The notes: generated by a model from the sequence alone, not told the origin. Shown: positions 33,920-43,473, counted from the first letter of the stretch. The stretch: 64,000 nucleotides of DNA from Robbsia sp. KACC 23696 (GCF_039852015.1 NZ_CP156627.1:992001-1056000); one strand, 5' to 3'. Numbers and translations are program-made.

Positions 33920-34828
33920 ATGAGTGACAACACCGTCCGCAATCAATTCGAGATGCGCAACCCGTTGACGCAATATCCCCAGCCGCCGTTCGCGCATCAG
34001 GTACAGCAGCGCCCGGGTCTGGCCGCGAAGATGCAGCCGAAACCGGATCATGGCGAAAACAGCTATCAGGGCTTCGGCCGACTTGCAGGGCGCAAGGCGC
34101 TGATCACTGGCGCCGATTCGGGCATCGGGCGCGCCACGGCCATCGCCTACGCACGCGAGGGCGCTGATATTGTCTTTACACACTTGCCAGAAGAGGCGGA
34201 AGAAGCGAAGCAGGTGGTTGCCTTGATCGAGAAGGCGGGACGAAAGGCGCTTGCCCTGAGTGCCGATTTGTCGAAAGAAGATGTTTGCGAGAATGTCGTC
34301 CGCCATGCGGTCGAACACTTGGGCGGGCTGGATATCGTCGTCAACAACGCGGGTCGCCAAACCGCGCAGGCGGAGATCGCGGATCTGACGACGGAGCAGT
34401 TCGAATCGACTTTCCGTACGAACGTTTTTGCGACGTTCTGGATCAGCAAGGCGGCATTGCCGCATTTGCCGGAAGGCGCGACGATCATCAACACGGCATC
34501 GATCCAAGCCTATCAGCCGTCGCAAAATCTGCTCGACTATGCACCGACGAAGGCCGCAATCGTCGCCTTCACGAAAGCGTTGTCGAAACAGGTCATCAGC
34601 AAGGGCATTCGCGTCAACGCCGTCGCGCCGGGGCCTTTCTGGACGGCGCTCGAACCGTCAGGCGGACAACCCCCGGAAGCGATTCCGACCTTCGGCGAGC
34701 AAGTGCCTTTCAAGCGCCCCGGTCAACCGGCCGAGATCGCGCCGATGTATGTCTTGCTGGCTTCGCAGGAATCAAGCTACATCACCGGTGAAGTGATGGG
34801 GGTCACCGGCGGGCAAACACTGCCGTAA
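33920..34828 (+). CDS. short-chain dehydrogenase/reductase (YghA-like)
   Basis: The 302-residue NAD(P)-dependent oxidoreductase has the cofactor motif TGADSGIGRATA, the NNAGRQ motif, and the catalytic Ser...Tyr-x-x-x-Lys set (NTASIQAYQPSQ, then YAPTKAAI). The N-terminal 45-residue extension with NPLTQYPQPPF is characteristic of the YghA/YdaD/general-stress subgroup. TTGGAGG lies just before the ATG. It stands alone and is convergent with the motor operon. Confidence 0.94.
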   Translation: MSDNTVRNQFEMRNPLTQYPQPPFAHQVQQRPGLAAKMQPKPDHGENSYQGFGRLAGRKALITGADSGIGRATAIAYAREGADIVFTHLPEEAEEAKQVVALIEKAGRKALALSADLSKEDVCENVVRHAVEHLGGLDIVVNNAGRQTAQAEIADLTTEQFESTFRTNVFATFWISKAALPHLPEGATIINTASIQAYQPSQNLLDYAPTKAAIVAFTKALSKQVISKGIRVNAVAPGPFWTALEPSGGQPPEAIPTFGEQVPFKRPGQPAEIAPMYVLLASQESSYITGEVMGVTGGQTLP

Positions 34829-34862
34829 AGTGCGCAGGCGCGTGTCACGCGGGGCTTTGATG

Positions 34863-35366
34863 TCAGCCCGGTGTTGCACGTTTGCCGGTATTTTTCGAAG
34901 AAGACTTGCCGGCTGTCTTGCTTGCCTTTCGCGCGGTTCCGCTGGCTGGTGCTGCCGTGGCTACACCCTCATTCGATCCGGCAGAGGCGACGGCGGACAG
35001 GTTACTAAGCTCGTCGACGTATGCCAGCAGATGCTGCAGATAGCCGGGGGCCGTGCCTTGCATTAGCGATAGCGCGCGATGCACGAGGCTTCGCGAGTTC
35101 AACGGACCGGCGTTCTCCGGGACGTACTGCAAGGAGCGGCGCATCTGGCCATCGAGCCGCAGCGCGGCCCACGTCTGCCTGAAGTAGGGCAGCACGACCA
35201 TTTCGGGATAGCGCGGAACTGCCGGTCCCGCGCTCTGCTCCATCACTAGCGTGAGAGGCGGCGTTCGCTCATTGAGCAAGCGCGTTAGTTCACGCAGCCC
35301 GCCGTCTGGCTGCTTGGCGTTTTCGCCCGATGCGGGACGGACATCGTCGCTAGACGGCTTATTCAC
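34863..35366 (-). CDS. DUF2894 family protein
   Basis: The 167-residue protein contains the DUF2894 core (LRELTRLLNERTPPLTLVME, later YFRQTWAALRLDGQMRRSLQ, NAGPLNSRSLVHRALSLMQG and YLQHLLAYVDELSNL). The C-terminal 45 residues are basic and low-complexity. I chose the GTG at 35366, which overlaps the stop of the OmpA gene and has GGGGAAGA upstream. It is the last gene of the four-gene block. The biochemical function is unknown. Confidence 0.85.
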   Translation of the reverse strand: MNKPSSDDVRPASGENAKQPDGGLRELTRLLNERTPPLTLVMEQSAGPAVPRYPEMVVLPYFRQTWAALRLDGQMRRSLQYVPENAGPLNSRSLVHRALSLMQGTAPGYLQHLLAYVDELSNLSAVASAGSNEGVATAAPASGTARKASKTAGKSSSKNTGKRATPG

Positions 35367-36018
35367 TGGTCTTCCCCGGGGCAGCGTTGCCAGATGACGG
35401 CCGAGGGACCGCGGCGATTTCGACGCGGCGATTCTTCGCCCGTCCCGCATCGTCATCGTTCGAACTGACCGGTTGTTCCGAGCCGAAAGCCGCGGCGAAT
35501 ACCGATGCCGCGGGGATCCCTGCATCGATAAATGCACGCGTCACGGTCAGTGCCCGCTGCGCCGACAGCTCCCAGTTGTCGGTAAAGCGCGCATTGCCGA
35601 CGCGTCGCACCTGACGATCGTCGGCGAAACCACTGATCATCAAAATTTCGTCGTGCGATTGTAGATACGAGGTCAGCGGAGGTACTAATGACTTCAGCAA
35701 GGCCTGCCCTTGCGGTTGCAGCTGATCCGAGTTCACTTCGAACAAGACGCTGCCATTGATGCCGATACGGCCATTGATCAACGTGACGCGGCCGGCGGCC
35801 AGCGGAGCTGCTAGTGCCTGCTCCAACGTTTTGCGGCGCGCCATCTCCTGTTGCCGCTGCTGCGTTTCATGCGACAGCTTGGCCGACAACTGCATCTGCA
35901 CGCCGACCACGCCCACCAGAATCAGCACGAACGCTCCCAGCATCACCGACATCAGATCGCCGAATGCGGCCCATACCGGTGTTGCCGTACTGACGCCGTC
36001 TTCGATGTCGTCGCTCAT
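35359..36018 (-). CDS. OmpA/MotB-like stator protein
   Basis: The 219-residue protein has one N-terminal membrane helix with an ion-path-like Asp (VWAAFGDLMSVMLGAFVLIL, Asp21), a short helical linker and a C-terminal OmpA-like peptidoglycan-binding domain (about 85-205: FADDRQVRRVGNARFTDNWE, NRRVEIAAVP). This is the design of MotB, TolR/ExbD-with-OmpA and ZorB. It overlaps the DUF802 gene by ATGA and the DUF2894 gene by 8 bp. The partner of the Asp channel is probably the DUF802 protein. Confidence 0.9.
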   Translation of the reverse strand: MSDDIEDGVSTATPVWAAFGDLMSVMLGAFVLILVGVVGVQMQLSAKLSHETQQRQQEMARRKTLEQALAAPLAAGRVTLINGRIGINGSVLFEVNSDQLQPQGQALLKSLVPPLTSYLQSHDEILMISGFADDRQVRRVGNARFTDNWELSAQRALTVTRAFIDAGIPAASVFAAAFGSEQPVSSNDDDAGRAKNRRVEIAAVPRPSSGNAAPGKTSE

Positions 36019-38312
36019 GCCGCGGCGGCTCCTGGCGCAGTGCCGCGCACGTCATGGCCGCGCTGCGCGCTGAGATGTTGCAGATTCTCGATGATTTGCT
36101 TTTGCGACAGCATGCTCAGATCGATGACCTCGCGTGCTTGCGCGATATAGAAGCCGAGCTGTTCGTCGCTACGCGTCATCGACTTGTCCAGCGCGCTTTC
36201 CACCCGTTCGAGGTGGGTGACAAGGGTGCCGTTCGCCGCGTCGAATTGCGAGACCGCGTGCGTCATCGCTTCGGCGAGGCTCGAAACATCGGCCGCACCG
36301 CTGCTGATGTTCGCGGCGATGCCGTCGAGCTTGCCGCTTTCGTCCGCCACCCGTTGCGCGAATTCCGCCGCGATCTGCGTGAGCAGGTCCGACGAGCGGC
36401 CGACCAGCGTATCGATCGCCGTGCGTTGCTCGGTGGCCGCGAGGTTAACCCCTTGCAGCAGCGTTTGCAGCGTGTCGAGCAGACGCGCGCGTTCGTCGAG
36501 CGTCGCGGTATCGCGCGCCACGCTTTCGGAGAGTTGTTCGCGCATCTCGCCGATCACCGCAGCCGCGGCTTTCGGTGCCTCTGCCGCAGCGGCGGCCAGG
36601 GTCGAGATCTCCGCGATCACGCCGCGCGCATGTTCCGCGCTTTGCGCCGAGATGGTCGTGGCGGTATCGGACAAGGCATCGCAGATAGCCTGGTGGCGCA
36701 GCGTGGTTTCCTCGGCAGACTGCGCCCACTGTGCGCGCATCGTTTCCGACGCGGCATCCATATTGGCACGCCACGCGTCGAGGCGGGCCGTATCCTGATC
36801 GGCGCCCATTGCCACCTGCGTACGCATCGTCTCCGCGATAGCTTCCATCTGGGCACGCCAGGCGTCCAGGCGGGCGGCGTCCTGTGCCGCCGATTGCGTC
36901 CACTGGTCGCGGAGGGCGTTGGTGGTCGCTTCCAGCCGTGCATGCCATGCGTCGAGACGCGTCTTCTCGTCGTCGGCGAGCTGCGCGCGCAACGCGGTGT
37001 GGGCACCGCCCAGATTGTCGAGCAACGATTGCGCGCCGCTCGTGAACGCGGCATGCGCATCGACCAGCGACTTCTCGTGCCGCGCGGCCAGTTGATCGCC
37101 GGCGCGCGCTTGTTCGGCGATCGTGTCGCGCCAAGCCTGCGCCGCAGTACGCACGCTTGTCTCGTATTGTTGCGCCAGCGTGCCGTGCATCTCGCGGGCG
37201 TGTGTCTCGAAACCGGTTGTGAACTGCGTCAATGCATCGCGCAAGTGCATCGCTTGATCGGCCCCGGCTTGCGTATGGGCGTGGAGGGCGTCCTGCCACA
37301 AGGTAGCGACTTCCGTCGTCGATCTCGAAAAACCGTCCGTCAGACCTGCCAGTTGATGCTGCACTGCTTCGCCTACGGTCCGTTGCAGTTCGCGCATTTC
37401 ATGGCCGATGCTGTCGAACGTCGCCTGTGCCACCGGCTGCAACGCGGCGCTGGCAGCCTGAGCGCCCTCGGCCACGCTTTGTCGCATGGCCTCGCCGACC
37501 GAACGCGCCAATTCGAGATAGACCCGTTCCGTATGTGCGTGGAAGGTCTGTTGCTGCGCGGCTTGCCGCTTCTGCGCTTCCAGATGCTGTTGTTCGATCG
37601 CCGCCATCGTGGCTTCCAGCCGCGAGACCAGTGCCGGCATCACATCCGCCTGCCGCTGCAGCAATGCCAACGAAGTATCGCGTTGATGCCGTTGCGAGAA
37701 GACACGCAAGATGCTGGCGATGCGACCGTCGAGCACCTGCACGATCTGCAGGCGTTCGCGACGGCACAGCGCGGCGAGGAGGCCCAGCATCGCCGAGGCG
37801 GAAACGCCGGCGATCGAGGTCCCGAATGCAAAGCCGAGGCCTTTGATCGGTGCGCCGAGCGAGGCGCGGATCGCATCGATATCGGCCGCATTGGCCATTG
37901 CGGTGCCGGTGCCGCGCAGGGTGACGACCATCCCCAGCAAAGTGCCGAGCATGCCGAGCAACACCAGCAGGCCGACGAGATAGGGCGTCAGCACCGGCCC
38001 CGGCAAGGCCGTGCGTTCACCTTCGATCCGCGTGCGCACCGCATGGCGCAATGACGCCGGCAGCGGCGCGAGCCATTCGTCCAAGGCGGGCGGGGCCGCT
38101 TGCAGCGTGGACAGCCGCAGTGCCAAGGCACGCGTCTCGCCGCGGTACCGATGCAGTTCGAACGCGCCGCCGGCATAACAGGCGGCGATCACGACGGTCA
38201 TCAGGAAGGCCAGCGGACTGCTGCCGGCCTGGCTGAGATAGCCGGCGCCTACCCAGCACAAAACGGCCAGGCCGATCAGGAAAATGACGTAATGAAGACG
38301 ATATCGGGACAT
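36015..38312 (-). CDS. DUF802 protein: MotA/ExbB/ZorA-like channel with long helical tail
   Basis: The 765-residue protein begins with two membrane helices (about 7-25 and 33-51). A second pair follows (108-133 and 155-182) carrying LVLLGMLGTLLGMVVTL and APIKGLGFAFGTSIAGVSAS, the core of MotA/ExbB/TolQ channels. The remaining 580 residues are an almost continuous Ala/Gln/Glu/Arg helix, with three 29-residue repeats (about 476-560, each with ARLDAW...ETMR). A channel plus a long cytoplasmic tail is the ZorA plan. An AGGAC ribosome site precedes the ATG. Together with the OmpA protein it should form a proton- or sodium-driven motor; the task of the tail is unknown. Confidence 0.88.
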   Translation of the reverse strand: MSRYRLHYVIFLIGLAVLCWVGAGYLSQAGSSPLAFLMTVVIAACYAGGAFELHRYRGETRALALRLSTLQAAPPALDEWLAPLPASLRHAVRTRIEGERTALPGPVLTPYLVGLLVLLGMLGTLLGMVVTLRGTGTAMANAADIDAIRASLGAPIKGLGFAFGTSIAGVSASAMLGLLAALCRRERLQIVQVLDGRIASILRVFSQRHQRDTSLALLQRQADVMPALVSRLEATMAAIEQQHLEAQKRQAAQQQTFHAHTERVYLELARSVGEAMRQSVAEGAQAASAALQPVAQATFDSIGHEMRELQRTVGEAVQHQLAGLTDGFSRSTTEVATLWQDALHAHTQAGADQAMHLRDALTQFTTGFETHAREMHGTLAQQYETSVRTAAQAWRDTIAEQARAGDQLAARHEKSLVDAHAAFTSGAQSLLDNLGGAHTALRAQLADDEKTRLDAWHARLEATTNALRDQWTQSAAQDAARLDAWRAQMEAIAETMRTQVAMGADQDTARLDAWRANMDAASETMRAQWAQSAEETTLRHQAICDALSDTATTISAQSAEHARGVIAEISTLAAAAAEAPKAAAAVIGEMREQLSESVARDTATLDERARLLDTLQTLLQGVNLAATEQRTAIDTLVGRSSDLLTQIAAEFAQRVADESGKLDGIAANISSGAADVSSLAEAMTHAVSQFDAANGTLVTHLERVESALDKSMTRSDEQLGFYIAQAREVIDLSMLSQKQIIENLQHLSAQRGHDVRGTAPGAAAA

Positions 38313-38322
38313 GGCGTCCTAT

Positions 38323-39225
38323 TCAGCAAGAGGTGTGTAGTGCATGCAGCGCCGCGGCGAGGCCTTCGATCGGTGCAAAGCGCAATGCGAGTTCGGCGAG
38401 CATGACGCCGCGCATCGTGTCGCGAAAACCGTCGATCCAGGCCCGCGGTGCGGGCTGCAATGAAAGATGTTCGAGTGGGACGTCGCCGGATTCCTGTGCT
38501 GCGACGTCTTGAGCGTGTGCATGAAGTCGGCCGAAATAGCGGCCGAGCGTATCCGACACGCCCGCCAACAGCGCGCGCTCTTTCTGAGACAAGGCGCGCT
38601 CCAGGACGGCGTCCACGGCCGCGAGACGCGCGCCGTCCGCCGAACACGCGGTCAATGATTGCCGCAGATGCGCGCGCAAATGGGCAATCCGGGTTTCCAT
38701 CGTCTGTTGCAACGACAGGCAACGCTGCCGAAAGAACGTCTCCTCCAATGCGGCATCGGAGACGAAGGCCTGCGTCGCACGCGGGCCAGCAGCGGGCGCA
38801 GCGGTAGCGGTCGTTCGATTTGCGTCACTTCCCGCCGCGATACCCCCCCGTCCCGCAAGGGAGGCGCTGCCGGTGCCCGGACGGGCGCCCGGGGCAGGCT
38901 TGCGGGCCATGAAGGCGCTGTCGGCATGGATCGTCTCGGTCAGCCCCCGCCGGACCTGCGCCGCCATGGCGACATCCGGATGCGTGGCGCCCTGGGCGCA
39001 CGGTTGCGATGCCGACAACGGGGCAGACGTCGGTGCTGACGACAGCGCCGACGACAGCGCCGACGACAAGGCGATCGCGTCCGTCCAACTCAGCCAATGG
39101 CTCAGTTGGTCAGACAGCGTCTGGGCGGAAACGGAATGGGAGGCGTGCACCGGGCGGGCCTGAAGGTCCGCCAAAAGGCGGGCCAGCGGCGTGCTGCCCG
39201 GTGACGCGCGCGGGGGGACGAGCAC
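38323..39225 (-). CDS. DUF3348 family protein
   Basis: The 300-residue protein starts with the DUF3348 signature (PLARLLADLQARPVHASHSV, LSHWLSWTDAIALSSAL). A variable Ala/Pro/Gly region (about 60-160) and a conserved helical C-terminal half (about 160-300) follow. The first codon is a GTG without a strong ribosome site, so the start is tentative. It is the first gene of the motor operon, 10 bp before the DUF802 gene. Its function is unknown. Confidence 0.82.
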   Translation of the reverse strand: MLVPPRASPGSTPLARLLADLQARPVHASHSVSAQTLSDQLSHWLSWTDAIALSSALSSALSSAPTSAPLSASQPCAQGATHPDVAMAAQVRRGLTETIHADSAFMARKPAPGARPGTGSASLAGRGGIAAGSDANRTTATAAPAAGPRATQAFVSDAALEETFFRQRCLSLQQTMETRIAHLRAHLRQSLTACSADGARLAAVDAVLERALSQKERALLAGVSDTLGRYFGRLHAHAQDVAAQESGDVPLEHLSLQPAPRAWIDGFRDTMRGVMLAELALRFAPIEGLAAALHALHTSC

Positions 39226-39345
39226 AGTACCGACGACAAACGAAAAGCCGGTAGTTTACACGGGGATGACGCCCGCGCCGTCGGTTCTTGCGTATTGCGC
39301 GCGGCCGCTGCGCGACAAATCGCAAAAAATCCTGAGAAAATCCTG

Positions 39346-40251
39346 CTAGGCCAAATACTTACGGAACCAGTGGAGTGTGCGGTCCCAGGCCAGCGTAGCG
39401 GCTTTTTCGTCGTAGCGAGGGGTGGTATCGTTGTGAAATCCGTGGTTGACGCCCGGATAGATATACCCTTCGTAGACTTTCCCGTTCGCTTTCAGGGCCG
39501 CTTCGTACGCCGGCCAGCCCGCATCGATGCGCTGATCGAGCCCCGCGTAGTGCAGCAGTAGCGGCGCCTTGATACGCGGCACGTCCTCGGCCTTGGGCTG
39601 CATGCCGTAGAACGGCACCGCCGCTTTCAATTCGGGATAGGCGACCGCCGCCGCATTGGCGACGCCGCCGCCGTAACAGAATCCGACGATGCCGACCTTT
39701 CCGTTCGTCATGCTGGGCGTCAGCAGCAATTCGACCGCGGCAAAAAAGTCGTTCATCAGTTTTGTCGGATCGACTTGATTCTGCAACGCGACGCCTTGCT
39801 CGTCGTTGCCGGGATAGCCGCCCACCGAGGACAGGCCGTCCGGCGCCAATGCGAGATAGCCGGCTTTGGCCAGCCGTCGCGTCACATCCTCGATATAGGG
39901 ATTCAGTCCGCGGTTTTCATGGACCACGACCACGCCAGGAAGGCCGCCCGCCGCGTTGCCGAGCGCCTGCGCCGAGCGTGGGCGTACCAGATAGGCGCGC
40001 ACGGTACCGTTGCCGTTCGGCGAGGGATAGGTGATGTATTGGGCGACGATGTCGGGGTCATCCGCCGCGACCTGGCTCGCCAACGCGTAATCCGGGCTCA
40101 TCAAGCTCAGAATCGAGGCGGCGGTCATGCCCCCCACCGCGTATTTGGCTGCCCGATCGAGGAACATCCGACGGGTGATCTGCCCATGCGCATAGTGATC
40201 GTACAGTTCCAGCAATGCGGGATGAAAGTCCTTGGCTGTCAAACGCGGCAT
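39346..40251 (-). CDS. dienelactone hydrolase family protein with Tat-like leader
   Basis: The 301-residue alpha/beta hydrolase has a nucleophile elbow with Cys (GIVGFCYGGGVANAA), the catalytic Asp region and His (YPGVNHGFHND), as in dienelactone hydrolases. The N-terminus has ITRRMFLDRAAKYAVGGMTA, a twin-arginine-like signal, so the enzyme is probably exported. The substrate (cyclic lactone or another ester) cannot be told. It stands alone between the motor operon and the phytochrome gene. Confidence 0.9.
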   Translation of the reverse strand: MPRLTAKDFHPALLELYDHYAHGQITRRMFLDRAAKYAVGGMTAASILSLMSPDYALASQVAADDPDIVAQYITYPSPNGNGTVRAYLVRPRSAQALGNAAGGLPGVVVVHENRGLNPYIEDVTRRLAKAGYLALAPDGLSSVGGYPGNDEQGVALQNQVDPTKLMNDFFAAVELLLTPSMTNGKVGIVGFCYGGGVANAAAVAYPELKAAVPFYGMQPKAEDVPRIKAPLLLHYAGLDQRIDAGWPAYEAALKANGKVYEGYIYPGVNHGFHNDTTPRYDEKAATLAWDRTLHWFRKYLA

Positions 40252-40472
40252 ACATCACTCCCTGGATCGTTTTTGAGAAAACAGATATGAGGCGGCAAAT
40301 CGGCTGAGGGCGGCCGGCGGGGCGAGGCTTGATGCGCGCCGGCCATTTTTACCGCAAAACTATGACATGGCGGTCGCTGGATGGATATTGAAATCATCGG
40401 ATTTAGGGATAAAGCCGGATGCGCCGGGTCGCCCCATGCGACAATAGGTTTTTGATCGCCACCCGGTTGCCC

Positions 40473-42905
40473 ATGTCCGTATCCGCGCAGCAGTCACGCA
40501 CTCCGATGGATCATGCGTGTGCGAAAGAGCCCATCCACGTCCCCGGAGCGATACAGCCGCACGGCTATCTGGCGACGTTGGATGCGCAAGGTCGCGTGGC
40601 GCAGGTGAGCGCGAATATTGACCGGTGGTGCGGTCATGCGCCGGATCGCCTCATCGGCGCGCCGCTGGCGGACGCGCTGGGCGACAAGCCGGCGGCCATG
40701 GTCGCGGACGCCTTGCCGCGTCTGCAAGAAGGCGAGACGATGGTCCTGGGCGTGGTCGATGCCAACGCGCCGGCGGCGGCGCGAGACGGCGATGCGGCGC
40801 CGCGCGCGCCCGGCGGCTGGTTTGTCGTCTTGCATCAATACAAGGGCGTACGGGTCGTCGAGCTGGAGAAGGCCCAGCATCAGGGCGATCTGTATAACGC
40901 TATGTATCCGCTGGTGCAGGATTTTCTCGGTGGACTGCAACGCGATATCGAGATAAGCGAACTCGCCGTCCTGGCGGCCAATCAAATCTCGAAAATCACC
41001 GGCTTCGGTCGTACGTTGGTCTATCGTTTCGATCACGAAGGCCACGGCCATGTCATCGCCGAGGCGCTGCGTGGCGATCTCCCCTCGTTTTTGGCACAAC
41101 GCTTCCCGGCATCCGATATCCCGGCGCAGGCGCGGCAGCTGTATCGGCTGAATCGTATCCGGCTGATTCCCGATGCCGACTATGTGCCCGCGGTGTTGGT
41201 GCCGGCGCTCCACCCCGATACCGGTGCCGCGACCGATCTGACCTTGGCGTCGCTGCGCAGCGTGTCGCCGGTGCACGTGCAGTACATGCGGAATATGGGG
41301 ACAGCGGCGTCGATGTCGATGTCGATCGTCGTCGGCAACACCTTGTGGGGACTGATCTCCTGCCATCACGATGCGCCGCGGATCGCCCCGTTCGAGACGC
41401 GCACGGCTTGCGCGCATATCGCGCAGATCCTGTCATTGCAGATCGAAGCGCGTGATCTGCAATTCGAGGCGGCTTACCGGCTCTCTCTGCGAAAGATTCT
41501 GTCCGCCTTGCTCGCCCAGATGGCGAAGACGGACAGTTTTGTCGATGCACTCGTGGCGGACAAGGACGACCTGTTGGCATTTACTGCCAGTACCGGTGCG
41601 GCGATTGTCTTCGAAGGCCGGATCACGCGGATCGGCGAGACGCCGGCCGACAGGGATATCGAGAAGCTGGTCGACTGGTTGGTCGAGCAACCGGACGATA
41701 TCGTGCATACGGACCGCGCACGGGACGTGTGCGCCTGGATGGCAGACGGTCCGATCGCCGGTGTGCTCGCCGTATCGCTTTCCAAGGTGTTCCGAAATTA
41801 TGTGATATGGTTCCGCCCCGAGGTAATCCAGACCGTCGAATGGGCTGGCGATCCGCGGGCGAAACTGGCGACATTGTCGGATACCTTGTCGCCGCGCGAG
41901 AGCTTCGAGACGTGGACCGATACGGTGCGCGATCGTTCGATGCCCTGGCTGGCGGCCGAGCGCGAAATGGCGTTCGAGTTCCGGACGGCGATGCTGGGCA
42001 TTGTCCTGACGCGCGCCGAAGAGCTGGCGCAACTGGCGATGGCATTGGGCCAGGCAAACCGTGAGCTGGAAGATTTTTCGTACACGGTGTCGCACGACCT
42101 GCGGGCGCCGTTGCGGCATATCCATAGCTTCGCGGCGCTGCTGGAAGAGGTCGATGGCGGTAATCTGAGTACGCGCGGTCAAAATTTCATTAAGCGTATT
42201 CTGACGTCGTCGGAATTCGGTGGCCGTCTGGTGGATGATTTATTGGCGTTCGCCCAGATGGGCCGGGCGGCGCTCGATGTGCACGAGCTGTCCTTGCGCG
42301 CGATCGTCGACGACGTGGTCGCTGGGGAAGCCCGCTTGGCGACCGAGTCGCAGCGTGACGCCGAGCACCCGCGTGAAATCACCTGGGAAATCGGCGATTT
42401 GCCGCGTGTGGAAGGCGACGCGACATTCCTTCGACTGGCGCTGCAGAATTTGGTGTCGAACGCGGCGAAGTTCTCCCGGAAGGTGGCGCATCCCAAAATC
42501 GAAATCGGCACCTTGCCGGCGAACGAGGTGCCCGCGCAGTATGCGGGGCAGCATGTCGTGTACGTCAGGGACAATGGCGCCGGTTTCGATATGAAGTATG
42601 CCGGCAAGCTTTTCGGCGTCTTCCAGCGCCTGCATGCAGACGACGAGTTCACCGGAACGGGGATCGGGCTTGCGCATGTGCGGCGGATCATGGAGCGGCA
42701 TGGCGGCAGCGTCTGGGCACAGGGGGCACCCGGGAAGGGGGCAACCTTCTTCTTGTCCTTGCCGCTGCACTATCGGGCGCAAAGCGGTGTGCGCGAGACG
42801 CCGGCGGCGGCCGTCGCACGGCTGGCGGCCACGGGCGAACTGTCACCCACCGGCGGCGTACGCAAGGGTGGCAGGCATGAAGCACGAACAAAAAATAGCA
42901 AATAG
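40473..42905 (+). CDS. bphP: bacteriophytochrome histidine kinase
   Basis: This red/far-red light sensor has PAS-GAF-PHY-HisKA-HATPase order (810 residues from ATG 40473; an upstream ATG at 40419 adds 18). The biliverdin-binding Cys is present near the N-terminus (ACAKEPIHVPGAIQPHGYL). The GAF domain has FPASDIPAQARQLYRLNRI, the PHY tongue has SPRESFETW, and the kinase has the His motif VSHDLRAPLRHI with ATP-lid motifs (GAGFDMKYAGKLFGVF, GTGIGLAHV). The response regulator follows 19 bp downstream. No heme oxygenase (biliverdin source) is present in the window. Confidence 0.96.
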   Translation: MSVSAQQSRTPMDHACAKEPIHVPGAIQPHGYLATLDAQGRVAQVSANIDRWCGHAPDRLIGAPLADALGDKPAAMVADALPRLQEGETMVLGVVDANAPAAARDGDAAPRAPGGWFVVLHQYKGVRVVELEKAQHQGDLYNAMYPLVQDFLGGLQRDIEISELAVLAANQISKITGFGRTLVYRFDHEGHGHVIAEALRGDLPSFLAQRFPASDIPAQARQLYRLNRIRLIPDADYVPAVLVPALHPDTGAATDLTLASLRSVSPVHVQYMRNMGTAASMSMSIVVGNTLWGLISCHHDAPRIAPFETRTACAHIAQILSLQIEARDLQFEAAYRLSLRKILSALLAQMAKTDSFVDALVADKDDLLAFTASTGAAIVFEGRITRIGETPADRDIEKLVDWLVEQPDDIVHTDRARDVCAWMADGPIAGVLAVSLSKVFRNYVIWFRPEVIQTVEWAGDPRAKLATLSDTLSPRESFETWTDTVRDRSMPWLAAEREMAFEFRTAMLGIVLTRAEELAQLAMALGQANRELEDFSYTVSHDLRAPLRHIHSFAALLEEVDGGNLSTRGQNFIKRILTSSEFGGRLVDDLLAFAQMGRAALDVHELSLRAIVDDVVAGEARLATESQRDAEHPREITWEIGDLPRVEGDATFLRLALQNLVSNAAKFSRKVAHPKIEIGTLPANEVPAQYAGQHVVYVRDNGAGFDMKYAGKLFGVFQRLHADDEFTGTGIGLAHVRRIMERHGGSVWAQGAPGKGATFFLSLPLHYRAQSGVRETPAAAVARLAATGELSPTGGVRKGGRHEARTKNSK

Positions 42906-42924
42906 GAAATCGTGAGGTGAGCAG

Positions 42925-43446
42925 ATGTTGAAGCCGATCCTGATCGTTGAGGATAGTGCGAATGATCTTGAATTGATCTTGATCGCATTGGAGAAGAGCC
43001 GTTTGGCCAATCCGGTCATCACCGTGCGCGACGGCGTCGAGGCGATGGACTACTTGCGCCGGGAAGGCGCCTGGGCGGATCGTGACGATGACGATCCGGC
43101 CGTCGTCCTGCTCGACAAGAAGTTGCCGCGCATGGACGGGCACGAAGTCATGGCGGCCATTCGCTCGGATAAGGACCTGCGTCACATCCCGATCGTGATG
43201 TTGACTTCCTCGCGCGAAGAGCAGGATTTATTGGATAGCTATGAGCTGGGCGTCAACGCCTATGTCGTGAAGCCGGTCCAGTTTCATGAGTTCATGAATG
43301 CGGTCAACGATATTGGCATGTTTTGGGCCGTGTTGAACGAACCCTCCCCGCGCCCGTCACGTCAGCCGTCCGATGGCATGCAGGTCACCGAGATCGACCG
43401 CGAAAGCGGCGGCATTCGTACGACGCGCCGCGATCCGGAAAACTGA
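42925..43446 (+). CDS. bphR: bacteriophytochrome-linked response regulator (Rcp1-like)
   Basis: The 173-residue protein is a single receiver domain. It has the acidic pair (ILIVEDSANDLEL), the phospho-acceptor Asp in VVLLDKKLPRMDG, MLTSSREEQD and the Lys in YVVKPVQFHEF. The C-terminal 35 residues are extra and non-domain. It is the likely phosphate acceptor of the adjacent phytochrome kinase. Having no output domain, it must act through protein contacts. A strong terminator follows. Confidence 0.95.
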   Translation: MLKPILIVEDSANDLELILIALEKSRLANPVITVRDGVEAMDYLRREGAWADRDDDDPAVVLLDKKLPRMDGHEVMAAIRSDKDLRHIPIVMLTSSREEQDLLDSYELGVNAYVVKPVQFHEFMNAVNDIGMFWAVLNEPSPRPSRQPSDGMQVTEIDRESGGIRTTRRDPEN

Positions 43447-43473
43447 TCCGGTATTTCAGGACAGTCGACAGAC

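Noticed and set aside
36054-38054. 666-codon open frame on the plus strand
   Set aside because: Lies entirely opposite the DUF802 gene, with Arg/His/Gln-rich composition; antisense shadow.
34863-39225. Calling the operon a true Zorya defence system
   Set aside because: No ZorC, ZorD helicase or ZorE nuclease is present; only the motor plan is similar, and the block looks like a conserved Burkholderiales set.
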